A stretch of 64,000 nt of DNA from Amycolatopsis sp. WAC 01376 (GTDB lineage Bacteria; Actinomycetota; Actinomycetes; Mycobacteriales; Pseudonocardiaceae). A program made the translations under genes and the position numbers. Shown here piece after piece: positions 26,334 through 34,038 of the stretch. The stretch spans positions 558,001 through 622,000 of the forward strand of contig NZ_QHKL01000001.1 in NCBI RefSeq assembly GCF_003947415.1. Reading direction: 5' to 3'. Numbering within the stretch: the first letter of the stretch is position 1; each line of letters begins with the position of its first letter. The notes beneath the pieces are model-generated. The model had not been told where the DNA came from. It worked only from the letters and a program-made list of their open reading frames with translations, and did no database searches.

Positions 26334-26805
26334 GCGCGGCGTCCGTTTCGGCGATGCGCTCCCGGAGCGATTTCCGCTCCAAGGCCTCGACGGCGGCGAC
26401 CAGTACTTCCCTGAGCGGATACGGCAGTTCGGCTTCCAACTGCTCGGCCGCGGCGCTGGTCGCGGCCCACTCGGCTTCGAGTGTCGGCATCAGGCGCCGC
26501 GTCTTCTCGGTCAGCGAAACGATCCTCTGCCGGGCGTCCGTCCCCGGCCGGAGCGACACGAGGTCCTGGCGCGCCATCTGCGCGATGGTCTGGCTGGCCG
26601 CGGAATGCGTCACGCCGACTTCGACGGCGAGATCGCGGATGGGCAGCGGCCCGTGCGTGACGATGGCGCGGACGAACGGCGTGAACCGCGGACGGTAGTC
26701 CCCCAGCCCGATGTCTTCGAAGAACGCGGAGACGTCCGCCTCGGTCAATTCGAGGACATGGCGCAACAAGGTCCCCATCCCTCGTTCGCGCGGCGGCCTC
26801 CCCAC
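26302..26805 (-). CDS. MarR-family regulator
   Basis: About 167 residues. The winged helix runs through PLPIRDLAVEVGVTHSAASQTIAQMARQDLV, with the wing GTDARQRIVSLTEK. The start is not certain: a TATGAT -10 (minus strand, 26817-26812) leaves 6 nt to GTG 26805, which suggests a leaderless start there; ATG 26778 is the alternative but has no well-spaced ribosome site. It is divergent from a nitroreductase gene, with the two -10 boxes only 4 bp apart, so repressor binding would close both promoters. Confidence 0.82.
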   Translation of the reverse strand: MGRPPRERGMGTLLRHVLELTEADVSAFFEDIGLGDYRPRFTPFVRAIVTHGPLPIRDLAVEVGVTHSAASQTIAQMARQDLVSLRPGTDARQRIVSLTEKTRRLMPTLEAEWAATSAAAEQLEAELPYPLREVLVAAVEALERKSLRERIAETDAALRLGRRPGPA

Positions 26806-26811
26806 CAGCGG

Positions 26812-26827
26812 ATCATAACGACATAAT
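26812..26827. promoter_or_regulatory. back-to-back leaderless promoters of marR and nitroreductase
   Basis: TATGAT on the minus strand (26817-26812) and CATAAT on the plus strand (26822-26827) are separated by 4 bp; each lies 6 nt from a start codon (GTG 26805 and ATG 26834). The sequence TTATG-TCG-TTATG across this site (minus strand) is a direct repeat that may be the MarR site. Confidence 0.55.
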
Positions 26828-26833
26828 CTCCGG

Positions 26834-27469
26834 ATGACGCCCGAAGAGCTGCTGACGACCACTCGAACCGTCCGCAAACGACTGGACCTGACCCGGCCGG
26901 TCCCCCTCGAACTGGTGAAACACGCCCTGCAGACCGCGTTGCAGGCGCCGAGCGGGTCGAACACCCAGCGCTGGCACTGGCTCGTGATCACCGATCCCGG
27001 GCAGCGGGCCGAACTCGGGAAGCTCTATCAGCGGGCGTGCCGCGAGTACCTGGATTCCCCGAACGCGGCCGGGAAACTGTTCGCGGACGATCCCGAACGG
27101 TCGAAGGTGCAGAAGCGCGTCGGCTCCAGCGTCGAGTACCTCGCCGACAAGATGGGCGAGGTGCCCGTGCACGTCATCCCGTGCCTGGAGACGAACAGCG
27201 CCGAACTGCCCGCCGGCAACCAGGCCCCGCTGTGGGGGAACCTGCTGCCGGCGGTGTGGAGCTACATGCTCGCGGCGCGGGCGGTCACGCTCGGCACGGC
27301 GTGGACGACGCTGCACCTCGCGTACGAGAAGGAGGCCGCGGAGATCCTCGGCCTGCCGGAGAACGTGCACCAGGCCGCGCTCATCCCGACGGCGTTCTAC
27401 ACCGGCGCCACCTTCAAGCCCGCCGCGCGTCAGCCGCTCGAAGAGGTCATGCGGCTGGACCGCTGGTGA
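26834..27469 (+). CDS. nitroreductase-family flavoenzyme
   Basis: 211 residues. TTRTVRKRLDLTRPV near the N-terminus and LQAPSGSNTQRWHW near residue 38 form the FMN-binding site of nitroreductases; LGTAWTTLHLAYEKEAAEILG is the usual C-terminal block. These enzymes use NAD(P)H to reduce nitro compounds or quinones. A divergent MarR gene probably controls it. The last 23 bp overlap the convergent alpha/beta hydrolase gene. Confidence 0.88.
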   Translation: MTPEELLTTTRTVRKRLDLTRPVPLELVKHALQTALQAPSGSNTQRWHWLVITDPGQRAELGKLYQRACREYLDSPNAAGKLFADDPERSKVQKRVGSSVEYLADKMGEVPVHVIPCLETNSAELPAGNQAPLWGNLLPAVWSYMLAARAVTLGTAWTTLHLAYEKEAAEILGLPENVHQAALIPTAFYTGATFKPAARQPLEEVMRLDRW

Positions 27470-28103
27470 GATAGGAGTCCAGTCGGTCCGCCAGTTCCTT
27501 CGGGTGGCTCAAGGGCACGGAGTGCGAGCCGTCGATCTCGTCCGGCGCGAACCCGAGCCTGTCCTGGACGACCCGGCGTTGGAAGTCGGGCGTGAAGAAG
27601 TGGTCTTCGCGCGCGATGAGGACCTTCGTCGGGACGTCCGGCCACTTTTCCAGCGGCCACGGCTGTCCCCATTCGGCGCTGACCTGGTTCCGGCCGTGCG
27701 AGCCCGCGTCCGCGACGATGGACGCGGGGACGCCGTTGTAGAACTTCTCCTCGTCGCTGAGGTCCTCGGCGTCCTCGAAACCCGTGTTGCCCCACCAGTC
27801 CCCCGGTGTCTCGCCCGGCTTCGGGATCATCGGGGTCAGCATCACGAGCAGCCGCGCCGAAACCTCGCCGGCCACGATCGGCGCGGTGAAACCGCCGTAG
27901 GAATGGCCGAGCACCACGAGATCGCGGCGGTCTCCGATCGCCTTCACGACGGCATCGACGTGCTCCGGGAAACCCGCCTTCTCGTCCTCGATCGGCAGGT
28001 TCACCGCGACGACGTCGTGGCCGCGGCCCGCCAGTTCCGCCTCGAGGAGGTGGAAGTCCCAGGCGCTGCCGCCACCGCCGTGGATCAGTACGAAGGTCGT
28101 CAT
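27447..28103 (-). CDS. alpha/beta hydrolase
   Basis: 218 residues from ATG 28103. It has the oxyanion loop HGGGGSAWDFH, the nucleophile elbow GHSYGG (Ser near residue 86) and a final GSHSVPLSHP with the catalytic His. Proteins of this type (EstC/salicylate esterase-like, hydroxynitrile-lyase-like) have varied substrates. The in-frame TTG 12 bp upstream lacks a clear ribosome site. It is convergent with the nitroreductase. Confidence 0.85.
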   Translation of the reverse strand: MTTFVLIHGGGGSAWDFHLLEAELAGRGHDVVAVNLPIEDEKAGFPEHVDAVVKAIGDRRDLVVLGHSYGGFTAPIVAGEVSARLLVMLTPMIPKPGETPGDWWGNTGFEDAEDLSDEEKFYNGVPASIVADAGSHGRNQVSAEWGQPWPLEKWPDVPTKVLIAREDHFFTPDFQRRVVQDRLGFAPDEIDGSHSVPLSHPKELADRLDSYLTSGPAA

Positions 28104-28131
28104 GCGCCCAGCCAACCCGAAGCCGGGCTGA

Positions 28132-28800
28132 TCAGCAACGACCGAGCATGTCGCCGAGCGCGCTCTTCTCCGCGGTGGTGACCGTGAGGCCGTAGTAGTG
28201 CTTCACGGTGATCCAGTCGGTGGCGTAGGTGCACCAGAACGAGACGAGCGGCGGCTTCCACTGGTCCGGCGCCTTGTCGCTCTTCTCCTGGTTGACGTTG
28301 TCGGTGACGGCGAACAGCTGCGGCCGCGTCAGGTCGTTCGCGAACTGGCGACGCTTCTCCTCGGTCCACGACTTCGCGCCGCTGACCCAGCTCTGCGCGA
28401 GCGGGACCATGTGGTCGATGTCGACGTCGGTCGGCTTGGTCCAGGTCTCGCCGTCGTAGATGCTCGTCCAGCTGCCGGAGGTCGGGGCGCAGTCGGAACC
28501 GGCCTTGACGTCCTTGCCGTCACGCTTGAGCACGAACTCGCGCGTGTTGCAGTTGTTGCCCTGGTTGTCCCAATGCGGGTACTTCTTGCGGTCGTAGCCG
28601 TCCATCGAACCGCGCGGCGCGACGGTGAGCTCGTCCAGCTGCTTGCGCGCGTCGACGGCGCTCGCGGGGTTGGCGGGCTTCGGCTGCAACGCGTCGCCCT
28701 TGCCGCTCACGAACCAGAAGACCGCGAGGACGACGGCGGCGAGGGTGATCAACAGGAGCAGCCGCTGAGCCGTGGTCATCTGGCTGGTACGCGTGGCCAC
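28132..28800 (-). CDS. membrane-anchored/exported HNH endonuclease (DUF1524-type)
   Basis: 222 residues from GTG 28800, which has GAGAGGA 8 nt upstream. One N-terminal membrane helix (LLLLITLAAVVLAVFWFV) is followed by an external domain with DVDIDHMVPLAQSWVSGA, the HNH motif of the DUF1524/GmrSD C-terminal-type nucleases, plus paired cysteines that fit an oxidising environment. Such proteins are widespread in actinomycetes; a nutritional or DNA-scavenging nuclease role is suspected but not proven. It stands alone, 17 bp after the alpha/beta hydrolase start on the same strand. Confidence 0.82.
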   Translation of the reverse strand: MATRTSQMTTAQRLLLLITLAAVVLAVFWFVSGKGDALQPKPANPASAVDARKQLDELTVAPRGSMDGYDRKKYPHWDNQGNNCNTREFVLKRDGKDVKAGSDCAPTSGSWTSIYDGETWTKPTDVDIDHMVPLAQSWVSGAKSWTEEKRRQFANDLTRPQLFAVTDNVNQEKSDKAPDQWKPPLVSFWCTYATDWITVKHYYGLTVTTAEKSALGDMLGRC

Positions 28801-28955
28801 CGCGCGATTCCTCTCGACGGGGATGGGGAGCGCCAAGTATCGCCGCGACGGGTGCGGAAACCGGGTGCGACACGGCGATGACACCCGGTAGTTGTTGTCA
28901 CATCCGGGCCCTGAGCAGCGACTACCCCAGGGACGCTGCCGGAAGGAGCGGGCTT

Positions 28956-29948
28956 GTGGGCGCCGAAAAACGTAAATGGAACACCCGGGTCGACGACTAT
29001 CTGAACCGGAAGGCCGCGGAACGCGGACATGTGATCGCCATGGCACGTATGGGATCCACCGCGTTGGAGCGCGGCGATCTCGACGAGGCCGAGGTGTGGT
29101 TCCGGAAGGCCGCCGAGGGCGGGGACAGGGTCGCGATGGGCAACCTGGCGCACCTCCTCGCCGAACGCGGCGTACCGGAGAAGGCCGAACGTTGGTACCG
29201 CGAAGCCGCGACCGCCGGTGATTCGCATGCCATGTCGCATCTGGGAAATCTCTGTGCGCAACGAGGTGACGTCGCCGCCGCCGAGGACTGGTGGCGGCGC
29301 GCGGCCACCGAGGGCCGGGTCGAGGCGATGGCGGAACTGGCGCGGACGCTGCATCGGCGCGGCGAGCTCGACGAGGCCGCGTACTGGGCGGGCGAGGCCG
29401 CGGAGGCGGGCAACGTCGAAGGGATGATCACGCTCGGCGCCGTGCTCTGCGACACCGGCCGGACGGCCGAAGCGGAACCCTGGTGGCGCAAGGCGGGGGA
29501 AGAGGCCGACGCTTCCGCGCTGTGCAAGCTCGGCCACCAGGCCCAGCAACGGAACGATCTCGCGCGCGCCGAAAGCTGCTACCACGCGGCCGCGGCCGCC
29601 GGCGCCCCCGAAGCCGCTGTCCGGCTGGGCCTGGTGCTGCACCGCCGCGGCGAACTCGACGCCGCCGAACACTGGTATCTCAAGGCCGCCAAACGGGGCG
29701 ACGCCGCCGCGATGACGAACCTGGGTGTGCTGGCCAACGACCGGAACGACCCCGGCGAGGCCACCGCCTGGTACCGGAAGGCCGCGGAACTCGGCAGCGT
29801 CCCCGCGTACACCAACCTCGGCAGGCTGGCCGCCGACCACGGGAACTTCCAAGAGGCCGAGCACTGGTTCCGCGCGGCCGCCGACACCGGCGACCAGGCC
29901 GGGCAACGGGATCTGGAGGAGCTGTACCGCAACCGTCAGCGGTTCTAG
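28956..29948 (+). CDS. Sel1/TPR-like repeat protein
   Basis: 330 residues made almost entirely of nine 32-residue helical repeats of the pattern AExWyRkAAexGdxxAmxxLgxLlaxrG, from about residue 43 to the end. This solenoid serves as a protein-binding scaffold. There is no signal peptide or membrane segment, so it is cytosolic. AAGGAG lies 8 nt before GTG 28956. The stop codon TAG overlaps the stop of the convergent SWIM gene through a CTAG palindrome. The partner is unknown. Confidence 0.85.
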   Translation: MGAEKRKWNTRVDDYLNRKAAERGHVIAMARMGSTALERGDLDEAEVWFRKAAEGGDRVAMGNLAHLLAERGVPEKAERWYREAATAGDSHAMSHLGNLCAQRGDVAAAEDWWRRAATEGRVEAMAELARTLHRRGELDEAAYWAGEAAEAGNVEGMITLGAVLCDTGRTAEAEPWWRKAGEEADASALCKLGHQAQQRNDLARAESCYHAAAAAGAPEAAVRLGLVLHRRGELDAAEHWYLKAAKRGDAAAMTNLGVLANDRNDPGEATAWYRKAAELGSVPAYTNLGRLAADHGNFQEAEHWFRAAADTGDQAGQRDLEELYRNRQRF

Positions 29949-30838
29949 GCTCGCCAGTTCCGCATCGCCGCGAACCCTTCGCGAAGCCGTTGGAGTTTGC
30001 GGCTGCGGTACGGGTCCTCGCCGTCGTCGAGCCGCCACCGCTCCTCGACGCCTGCCCGGAACACCGCGAGCCCCTCGAAACCGAGGCCCGCGGTGAAGTC
30101 CGCGATGTTCACGTCGACGCGGCCAGAACCGTCGAGATCCAGCCGTAGCAACCACTCCGCGAGCTCCTTGGGCTCCGGCGGCGAGTCCGCGCAAGCCTCC
30201 GCGTACAACGCGAGCGCGCCCGCCACCTCGGAGCCGAGCGCGCCGAAGGAGTCCTCGACGAAGTCCAGCGCCTCCACCACCAACTCGATGACGCGGCACA
30301 ACAGCGGCCCGTCCATGAGTTCCCTGGCGGTGGCGAGCACCTCGCGCACCTTCTCGGTGTACGCGACCGTGCCCTGGAAACCGACGAAACCGCGCAACCG
30401 CAACGTTCCCTCGACATGCCGCCGCAACGCGCCGAGGTCCTCGCGGCCCGCCATGAGCGAAAGCTTGCGGAAGAGAGCGGGGTCCTCGTTCGCGTGCCCG
30501 ACGAGCAGCTCGACCAGCTCGGCGTGCGCGAGGGTTTCGACGTACCCGCGGATGTCGGCCGCGCCACCGTCCGCCACCCCCTCCAGGACCAGCAACCCGA
30601 CGGCCACGCAGTGCTTGCAGAAGAAGCCGTCCGCCGCGTGCGGGCAGGAGCACTCGCCGACCAGTTCGCCGTCGACATTGCGCAACCGGACCGTGTACCG
30701 GTCGGTGCCGCTGACCACCGCCGCGACCCCGCCCGCGACGTCGTCCAGCGTCTCGACCGACTCCAGGTACTTGGCCCCGCGCGCGAAGGAGACGTCACCG
30801 GCCTGCCTGCGGAGCTCGTCCTCGCTGAACCACGTCAC
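29945..30838 (-). CDS. SWIM zinc-finger protein
   Basis: 297 residues. The SWIM motif CxC-x(8)-CxH is visible near residues 62-75 (ECSCPHAADGFFCKHCVAV). The rest is helical, with a C-terminal region resembling DUF6880-type repeats. SWIM domains bind DNA or proteins. GTG 30838 starts 4 bp after the SDR stop, so the two form an operon behind the TetR-controlled promoter. A functional link to the SDR is not evident. Confidence 0.83.
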   Translation of the reverse strand: MTWFSEDELRRQAGDVSFARGAKYLESVETLDDVAGGVAAVVSGTDRYTVRLRNVDGELVGECSCPHAADGFFCKHCVAVGLLVLEGVADGGAADIRGYVETLAHAELVELLVGHANEDPALFRKLSLMAGREDLGALRRHVEGTLRLRGFVGFQGTVAYTEKVREVLATARELMDGPLLCRVIELVVEALDFVEDSFGALGSEVAGALALYAEACADSPPEPKELAEWLLRLDLDGSGRVDVNIADFTAGLGFEGLAVFRAGVEERWRLDDGEDPYRSRKLQRLREGFAAMRNWRA

Positions 30839-30842
30839 CGCC

Positions 30843-31511
30843 CTATTCTGCGCCTTGGCCCGGCGGCCCGAGGAACAACCCGCCGCTCGCGTCGAGGACC
30901 TGCCCCGTCACCCACCGGGCGTCGTCGGAGGCGAGGAACGCGACGACGTCCGCTATGTCCTCCGCGGTGCCGAGCCTCCGGTGCGCGGTGAGGGTTTTGA
31001 TGGCGGCCTCCAGCTCCGGCGTGAAGATCTCGCCGTTGTCCGCGGTCCTGGTGGCGCCGGGCGCGACGACGTTGACCGTGATCCCGCGGGGTCCGAGCTG
31101 GTGGGCGAGGGTGCGGCTCATCGTCTCGAGCGCGCCCTTGGTCATCGCGAACGACGTCTGCGCCGGGTTGGCCATCCTGGTGGCGACCGACGAGACGTTG
31201 ATGATGCGGCCGCCGTCGTTCAGCGGTGCCCGCTGGATGAGGAAGTACGGCGCCTTCACGTTCACCGCCATCAGGTGATCGAAGCCCTCGGGCGTGTCCG
31301 TCTCGATCGGCCCTCGCGGCGCGGCTGCCGCGTTGTTGACCAGGATGTCCAGGCCGTCGATGCCCTCCAAGGCCTTGTCGACACCTTCCATCGTCGACAA
31401 GTCGGCCTGACTGCTGTCTTGCTTCAGGACGGTTATGCCGTCCTTCTCGAGCCTTCGCGCGATCGCCGCCCCGATCCCCCGCGATGCTCCCGTCACCAAT
31501 GCCGTCTTCAT
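30843..31511 (-). CDS. SDR-family oxidoreductase lacking the catalytic Tyr
   Basis: 222 residues. It has the cofactor motif TGASRGIG near the N-terminus, NNAA near residue 60 and IINVSSVA with the catalytic Ser near 107. At the YxxxK position the sequence reads FAMTK (codon TTC), so the general-base Tyr is Phe. The rest of the classical SDR fold, including VAPGATRT, is intact. It may be an inactive binder or use another residue. GGGG lies just before ATG 31511. It is divergent from a TetR gene with a palindromic operator between. Confidence 0.86.
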   Translation of the reverse strand: MKTALVTGASRGIGAAIARRLEKDGITVLKQDSSQADLSTMEGVDKALEGIDGLDILVNNAAAAPRGPIETDTPEGFDHLMAVNVKAPYFLIQRAPLNDGGRIINVSSVATRMANPAQTSFAMTKGALETMSRTLAHQLGPRGITVNVVAPGATRTADNGEIFTPELEAAIKTLTAHRRLGTAEDIADVVAFLASDDARWVTGQVLDASGGLFLGPPGQGAE

Positions 31512-31523
31512 ACGCACCCCAGA

Positions 31524-31550
31524 TGTTAGTGACTAACACTTTGATAGTGT
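31524..31550. promoter_or_regulatory. TetR operator and leaderless promoter
   Basis: TGTTAGT-G-ACTAACA (31524-31538) is a perfect odd palindrome centred between the divergent SDR and TetR genes. TAGTGT (31545-31550) is a -10 box 7 nt before GTG 31558. Confidence 0.7.
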
Positions 31551-31557
31551 CTACCAC

Positions 31558-32121
31558 GTGAGCCTCCGAGACCGCCAGCGCGCCGAAACCCGGCTTCTTC
31601 TGCAGGAGCACGCGATCCACCTCTTCACCGACGTCGGCTACGACTCCACCACCGTCGCCGACGTCGCCGCGGCAGCCGGCGTCTCGGCGATGACGGTCTA
31701 CCGGCACTTCCCGACGAAGGAAGACCTGGTCCTCTACGACGAATACGACCCCGTGACCGCTTCGGCCGTCGCCGCGCAGCCCGCCGGCCCTTTGCCTCGG
31801 CGGATCGGGCGGGCGCTGGAGTCGACCGCCGCTTTGGGGTCTTCGCAGGAGAAGGCGTTCCTGCTGGCGCGGCTACGGCTGATGATCTCGGTGCCGGCGC
31901 TGCGGGCGCGACATCTGGACAGCCAGTACGCGACAGCGGATGCGATCGTTGCCGCCCTCGACTGCTCGTCGCCCGATGCGGAGTTTCGGGCGCGAGCCAC
32001 GACTATGGCTTGCCTGGGGGCGGCGCATGTGGCGCTTGTGCGCTGGGCGGAGACGGACGGGGAGGCGGATCTCGCGGGGTTGATCCGGCAGGCGTTGACC
32101 AGCGTGTTCGACGTCTACTAG
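31558..32121 (+). CDS. TetR-family regulator
   Basis: 187 residues. The helix-turn-helix is DSTTVADVAAAAGVSAMTVYRHF; the C-terminal half is the ligand domain. GTG 31558 directly follows a -10 box, implying a leaderless mRNA. It faces the SDR-SWIM operon and a perfect 15-bp palindrome, so it probably represses both. It marks the right edge of ordinary chromosome before the restriction island. Confidence 0.87.
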   Translation: MSLRDRQRAETRLLLQEHAIHLFTDVGYDSTTVADVAAAAGVSAMTVYRHFPTKEDLVLYDEYDPVTASAVAAQPAGPLPRRIGRALESTAALGSSQEKAFLLARLRLMISVPALRARHLDSQYATADAIVAALDCSSPDAEFRARATTMACLGAAHVALVRWAETDGEADLAGLIRQALTSVFDVY

Positions 32122-32176
32122 TCCACGCCCACGATCAACTGGCGGGCATCCAGCCGCCGTGTCATACCGGGTTTTG

Positions 32177-32665
32177 TCAGCCTTCACTAGTACTGTCGAA
32201 CCCGTGTTCGAGGACATCTGTCACCGCGGCTACCGCAGTCTCCAGGGACACGTGTTCCCAAATGCGAACCACACGCCAGCCGGCGCACTCCAGAGCGGAC
32301 GTAACCAGACGGTCGCGTTCAACGTTGCGGCGAAGCTTCGGCGTCCAGTACCACTCATTCGACGTCGGCTGTCTTCCGTGTTCAGGGCACACGTGCCAAA
32401 AGCAACCGTCCACGAACACCGCTACCTTGCGAGCCGTGAAGACAACATCCGGGCGAACCTTCACGCCATCGTCCAACGTCAGGCGAAGATCCTTGCGATA
32501 CCGATACCCAAGGTGATGCAGAGCCTTACGGAGCGCGACTTCCGGCTTAGTGTCAGCGCGCCGGTTGGCCTGCATGTTCCGAGACCGACCGGCATCCTTC
32601 GGCGCCGGGTAGAGCCCCTTCGCATGCGCCCGGGCACGAGCCTCGCTGCGATCACCTTGAACCAC
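32177..32665 (-). CDS. vsr: very short patch repair (Vsr) endonuclease
   Basis: 162 residues. It contains RSRNMQANRRADTKPEVALR, the N-terminal Vsr block, then RPDVVF with the catalytic Asp, and VDGCFWHVCPEHG and WYWTPKLRRNVERD, which carry the metal and zinc ligands. Vsr nicks next to T:G mismatches left by deamination of 5-methylcytosine. It is divergent from a C5 cytosine methyltransferase, the usual pairing. GTG 32665 is used; the first 30 residues are not conserved in the family. Confidence 0.92.
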   Translation of the reverse strand: MVQGDRSEARARAHAKGLYPAPKDAGRSRNMQANRRADTKPEVALRKALHHLGYRYRKDLRLTLDDGVKVRPDVVFTARKVAVFVDGCFWHVCPEHGRQPTSNEWYWTPKLRRNVERDRLVTSALECAGWRVVRIWEHVSLETAVAAVTDVLEHGFDSTSEG

Positions 32666-32760
32666 GCCTGCCGAACCTCTTCATCCGATCACGGACACAT
32701 GAGGCAAGATACCTCGCTAGGCCCCTCGCCAGCCGTACCACCTTGGAAGGTTAAGTAACC

Positions 32761-34029
32761 ATGAAGCTCAACGCCGTCGAGATTTGCGCTGGCGCTGGCG
32801 GCCAAGCCCTGGGCCTGCACAACGCTGGCTTCCATCACACGCTTGCGGTCGAGCTAGACGAGAACGCCTCCAAGACTCTCCAAACCAACAGCGACCGCAA
32901 GAACAGCGGCTTCACCTTGGACAAGATCAAGACGGGTGACGTGGCGGACCCGGAGATCTGGAAGCCCCACGACTACAAGGGGATCGACCTGCTCGCGGGC
33001 GGCGTACCCTGCCCTCCGTTTACGATCGCAGGTAAGCAACTTGGAGCCAACGACGAGCGGGACCTCTTCGCCTGGACTATCGAGCAAGTTGCGACAGTGG
33101 AACCACGTGCCTTGCTGCTTGAGAACGTCCGAGGCCTGAGCATGCCACGGTTCTCCGGATACCGGCAGCATGTGCTAGATCGCCTAACATCCTTCGGCTA
33201 CGTCGCCGAGTGGCGCCTTATCCATGCTTCCGACTTCAACGTTCCACAGCTGCGACCGCGATTTGTCCTGGTAGCGCTTCAAGAGGAATACGCCGACTAT
33301 TTCAAGTGGCCCAAGCCGCTCCTCAACGCCCCGACAGTCGGCGAATCCCTCAAGGACCTCATGGGAACACGAGGCTGGGGTCAAATCGACGAATGGGTGG
33401 AACGCGCCAACAAGATCGCTCCCACAATCGTGGGCGGCTCAAAGAAGCACGGCGGCGCCGACCTTGGACCCACACGAGCCAAGCGGGCCTGGCATGAACT
33501 CTGGGTCGACGCTCATGGTGTTGCCAACGACGTTCCAGGCCCGAAGGATGAGTACTCTCTCGATGGCCGCGGTCCCAAGTTGACCAATGAAATGGTCGCA
33601 CGACTTCAAGGGTTCCCCGACGAGGGTAAATGGACTTTCGAGGGACCCAAGACATCCAAGTACAGGCAGATCGGCAACGCCTTCCCGCCGCCGGTCGCAG
33701 AAGCCGTCGGAAAGTCCATCAAGAACGCACTCGGCAAAAAAGGGAAGAAAGTCGTGCGCGAGCCAGTCGAACACGATCCAATCTACAAGATGCTTAAAGA
33801 GGTGGGAGACTTTGTCAAGGTCGAACATCTTCAAAATTCCGGCGAGAAGCCAGTTGACATTCCAGAAGTTGAGCTCAGCATCGCCAGACTGAAGAAAGAT
33901 TTCGTCGTAGAAACCATCTCCGATAACGGCACAACAAAGCACAAGATCGGGGACTTCAAAGCTTTTATGGGACAGGACGACCACGACCGGCACGCCGTGT
34001 TCCTGAAGAGTCGAGCAAAGATCAGCTAG
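32761..34029 (+). CDS. DNA (cytosine-5)-methyltransferase
   Basis: 422 residues. Motif I EICAGAGGQALGL, motif IV GGVPCPPFTIAG with the catalytic Cys near residue 84, motif VI LLLENVRGL, motif VIII QLRPRF, and motif X YRQIGNAFPPPVAEA near 305 are in the standard order. The extra C-terminal 100 residues are not part of the catalytic fold. A NaeI-type endonuclease in the same island makes GCCGGC a likely target, since I recall strong similarity to the NaeI methylase, but this is not proven. Base composition drops along the gene toward the 3' end. Convergent with the helicase gene, 9 bp apart. Confidence 0.93.
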   Translation: MKLNAVEICAGAGGQALGLHNAGFHHTLAVELDENASKTLQTNSDRKNSGFTLDKIKTGDVADPEIWKPHDYKGIDLLAGGVPCPPFTIAGKQLGANDERDLFAWTIEQVATVEPRALLLENVRGLSMPRFSGYRQHVLDRLTSFGYVAEWRLIHASDFNVPQLRPRFVLVALQEEYADYFKWPKPLLNAPTVGESLKDLMGTRGWGQIDEWVERANKIAPTIVGGSKKHGGADLGPTRAKRAWHELWVDAHGVANDVPGPKDEYSLDGRGPKLTNEMVARLQGFPDEGKWTFEGPKTSKYRQIGNAFPPPVAEAVGKSIKNALGKKGKKVVREPVEHDPIYKMLKEVGDFVKVEHLQNSGEKPVDIPEVELSIARLKKDFVVETISDNGTTKHKIGDFKAFMGQDDHDRHAVFLKSRAKIS

Positions 34030-34038
34030 TCATCTAAT

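Noticed and set aside
28776-30653. 625-codon frame opposite the TPR and SWIM genes
   Set aside because: Shadow of the repetitive TPR gene; no domain and no ribosome site.
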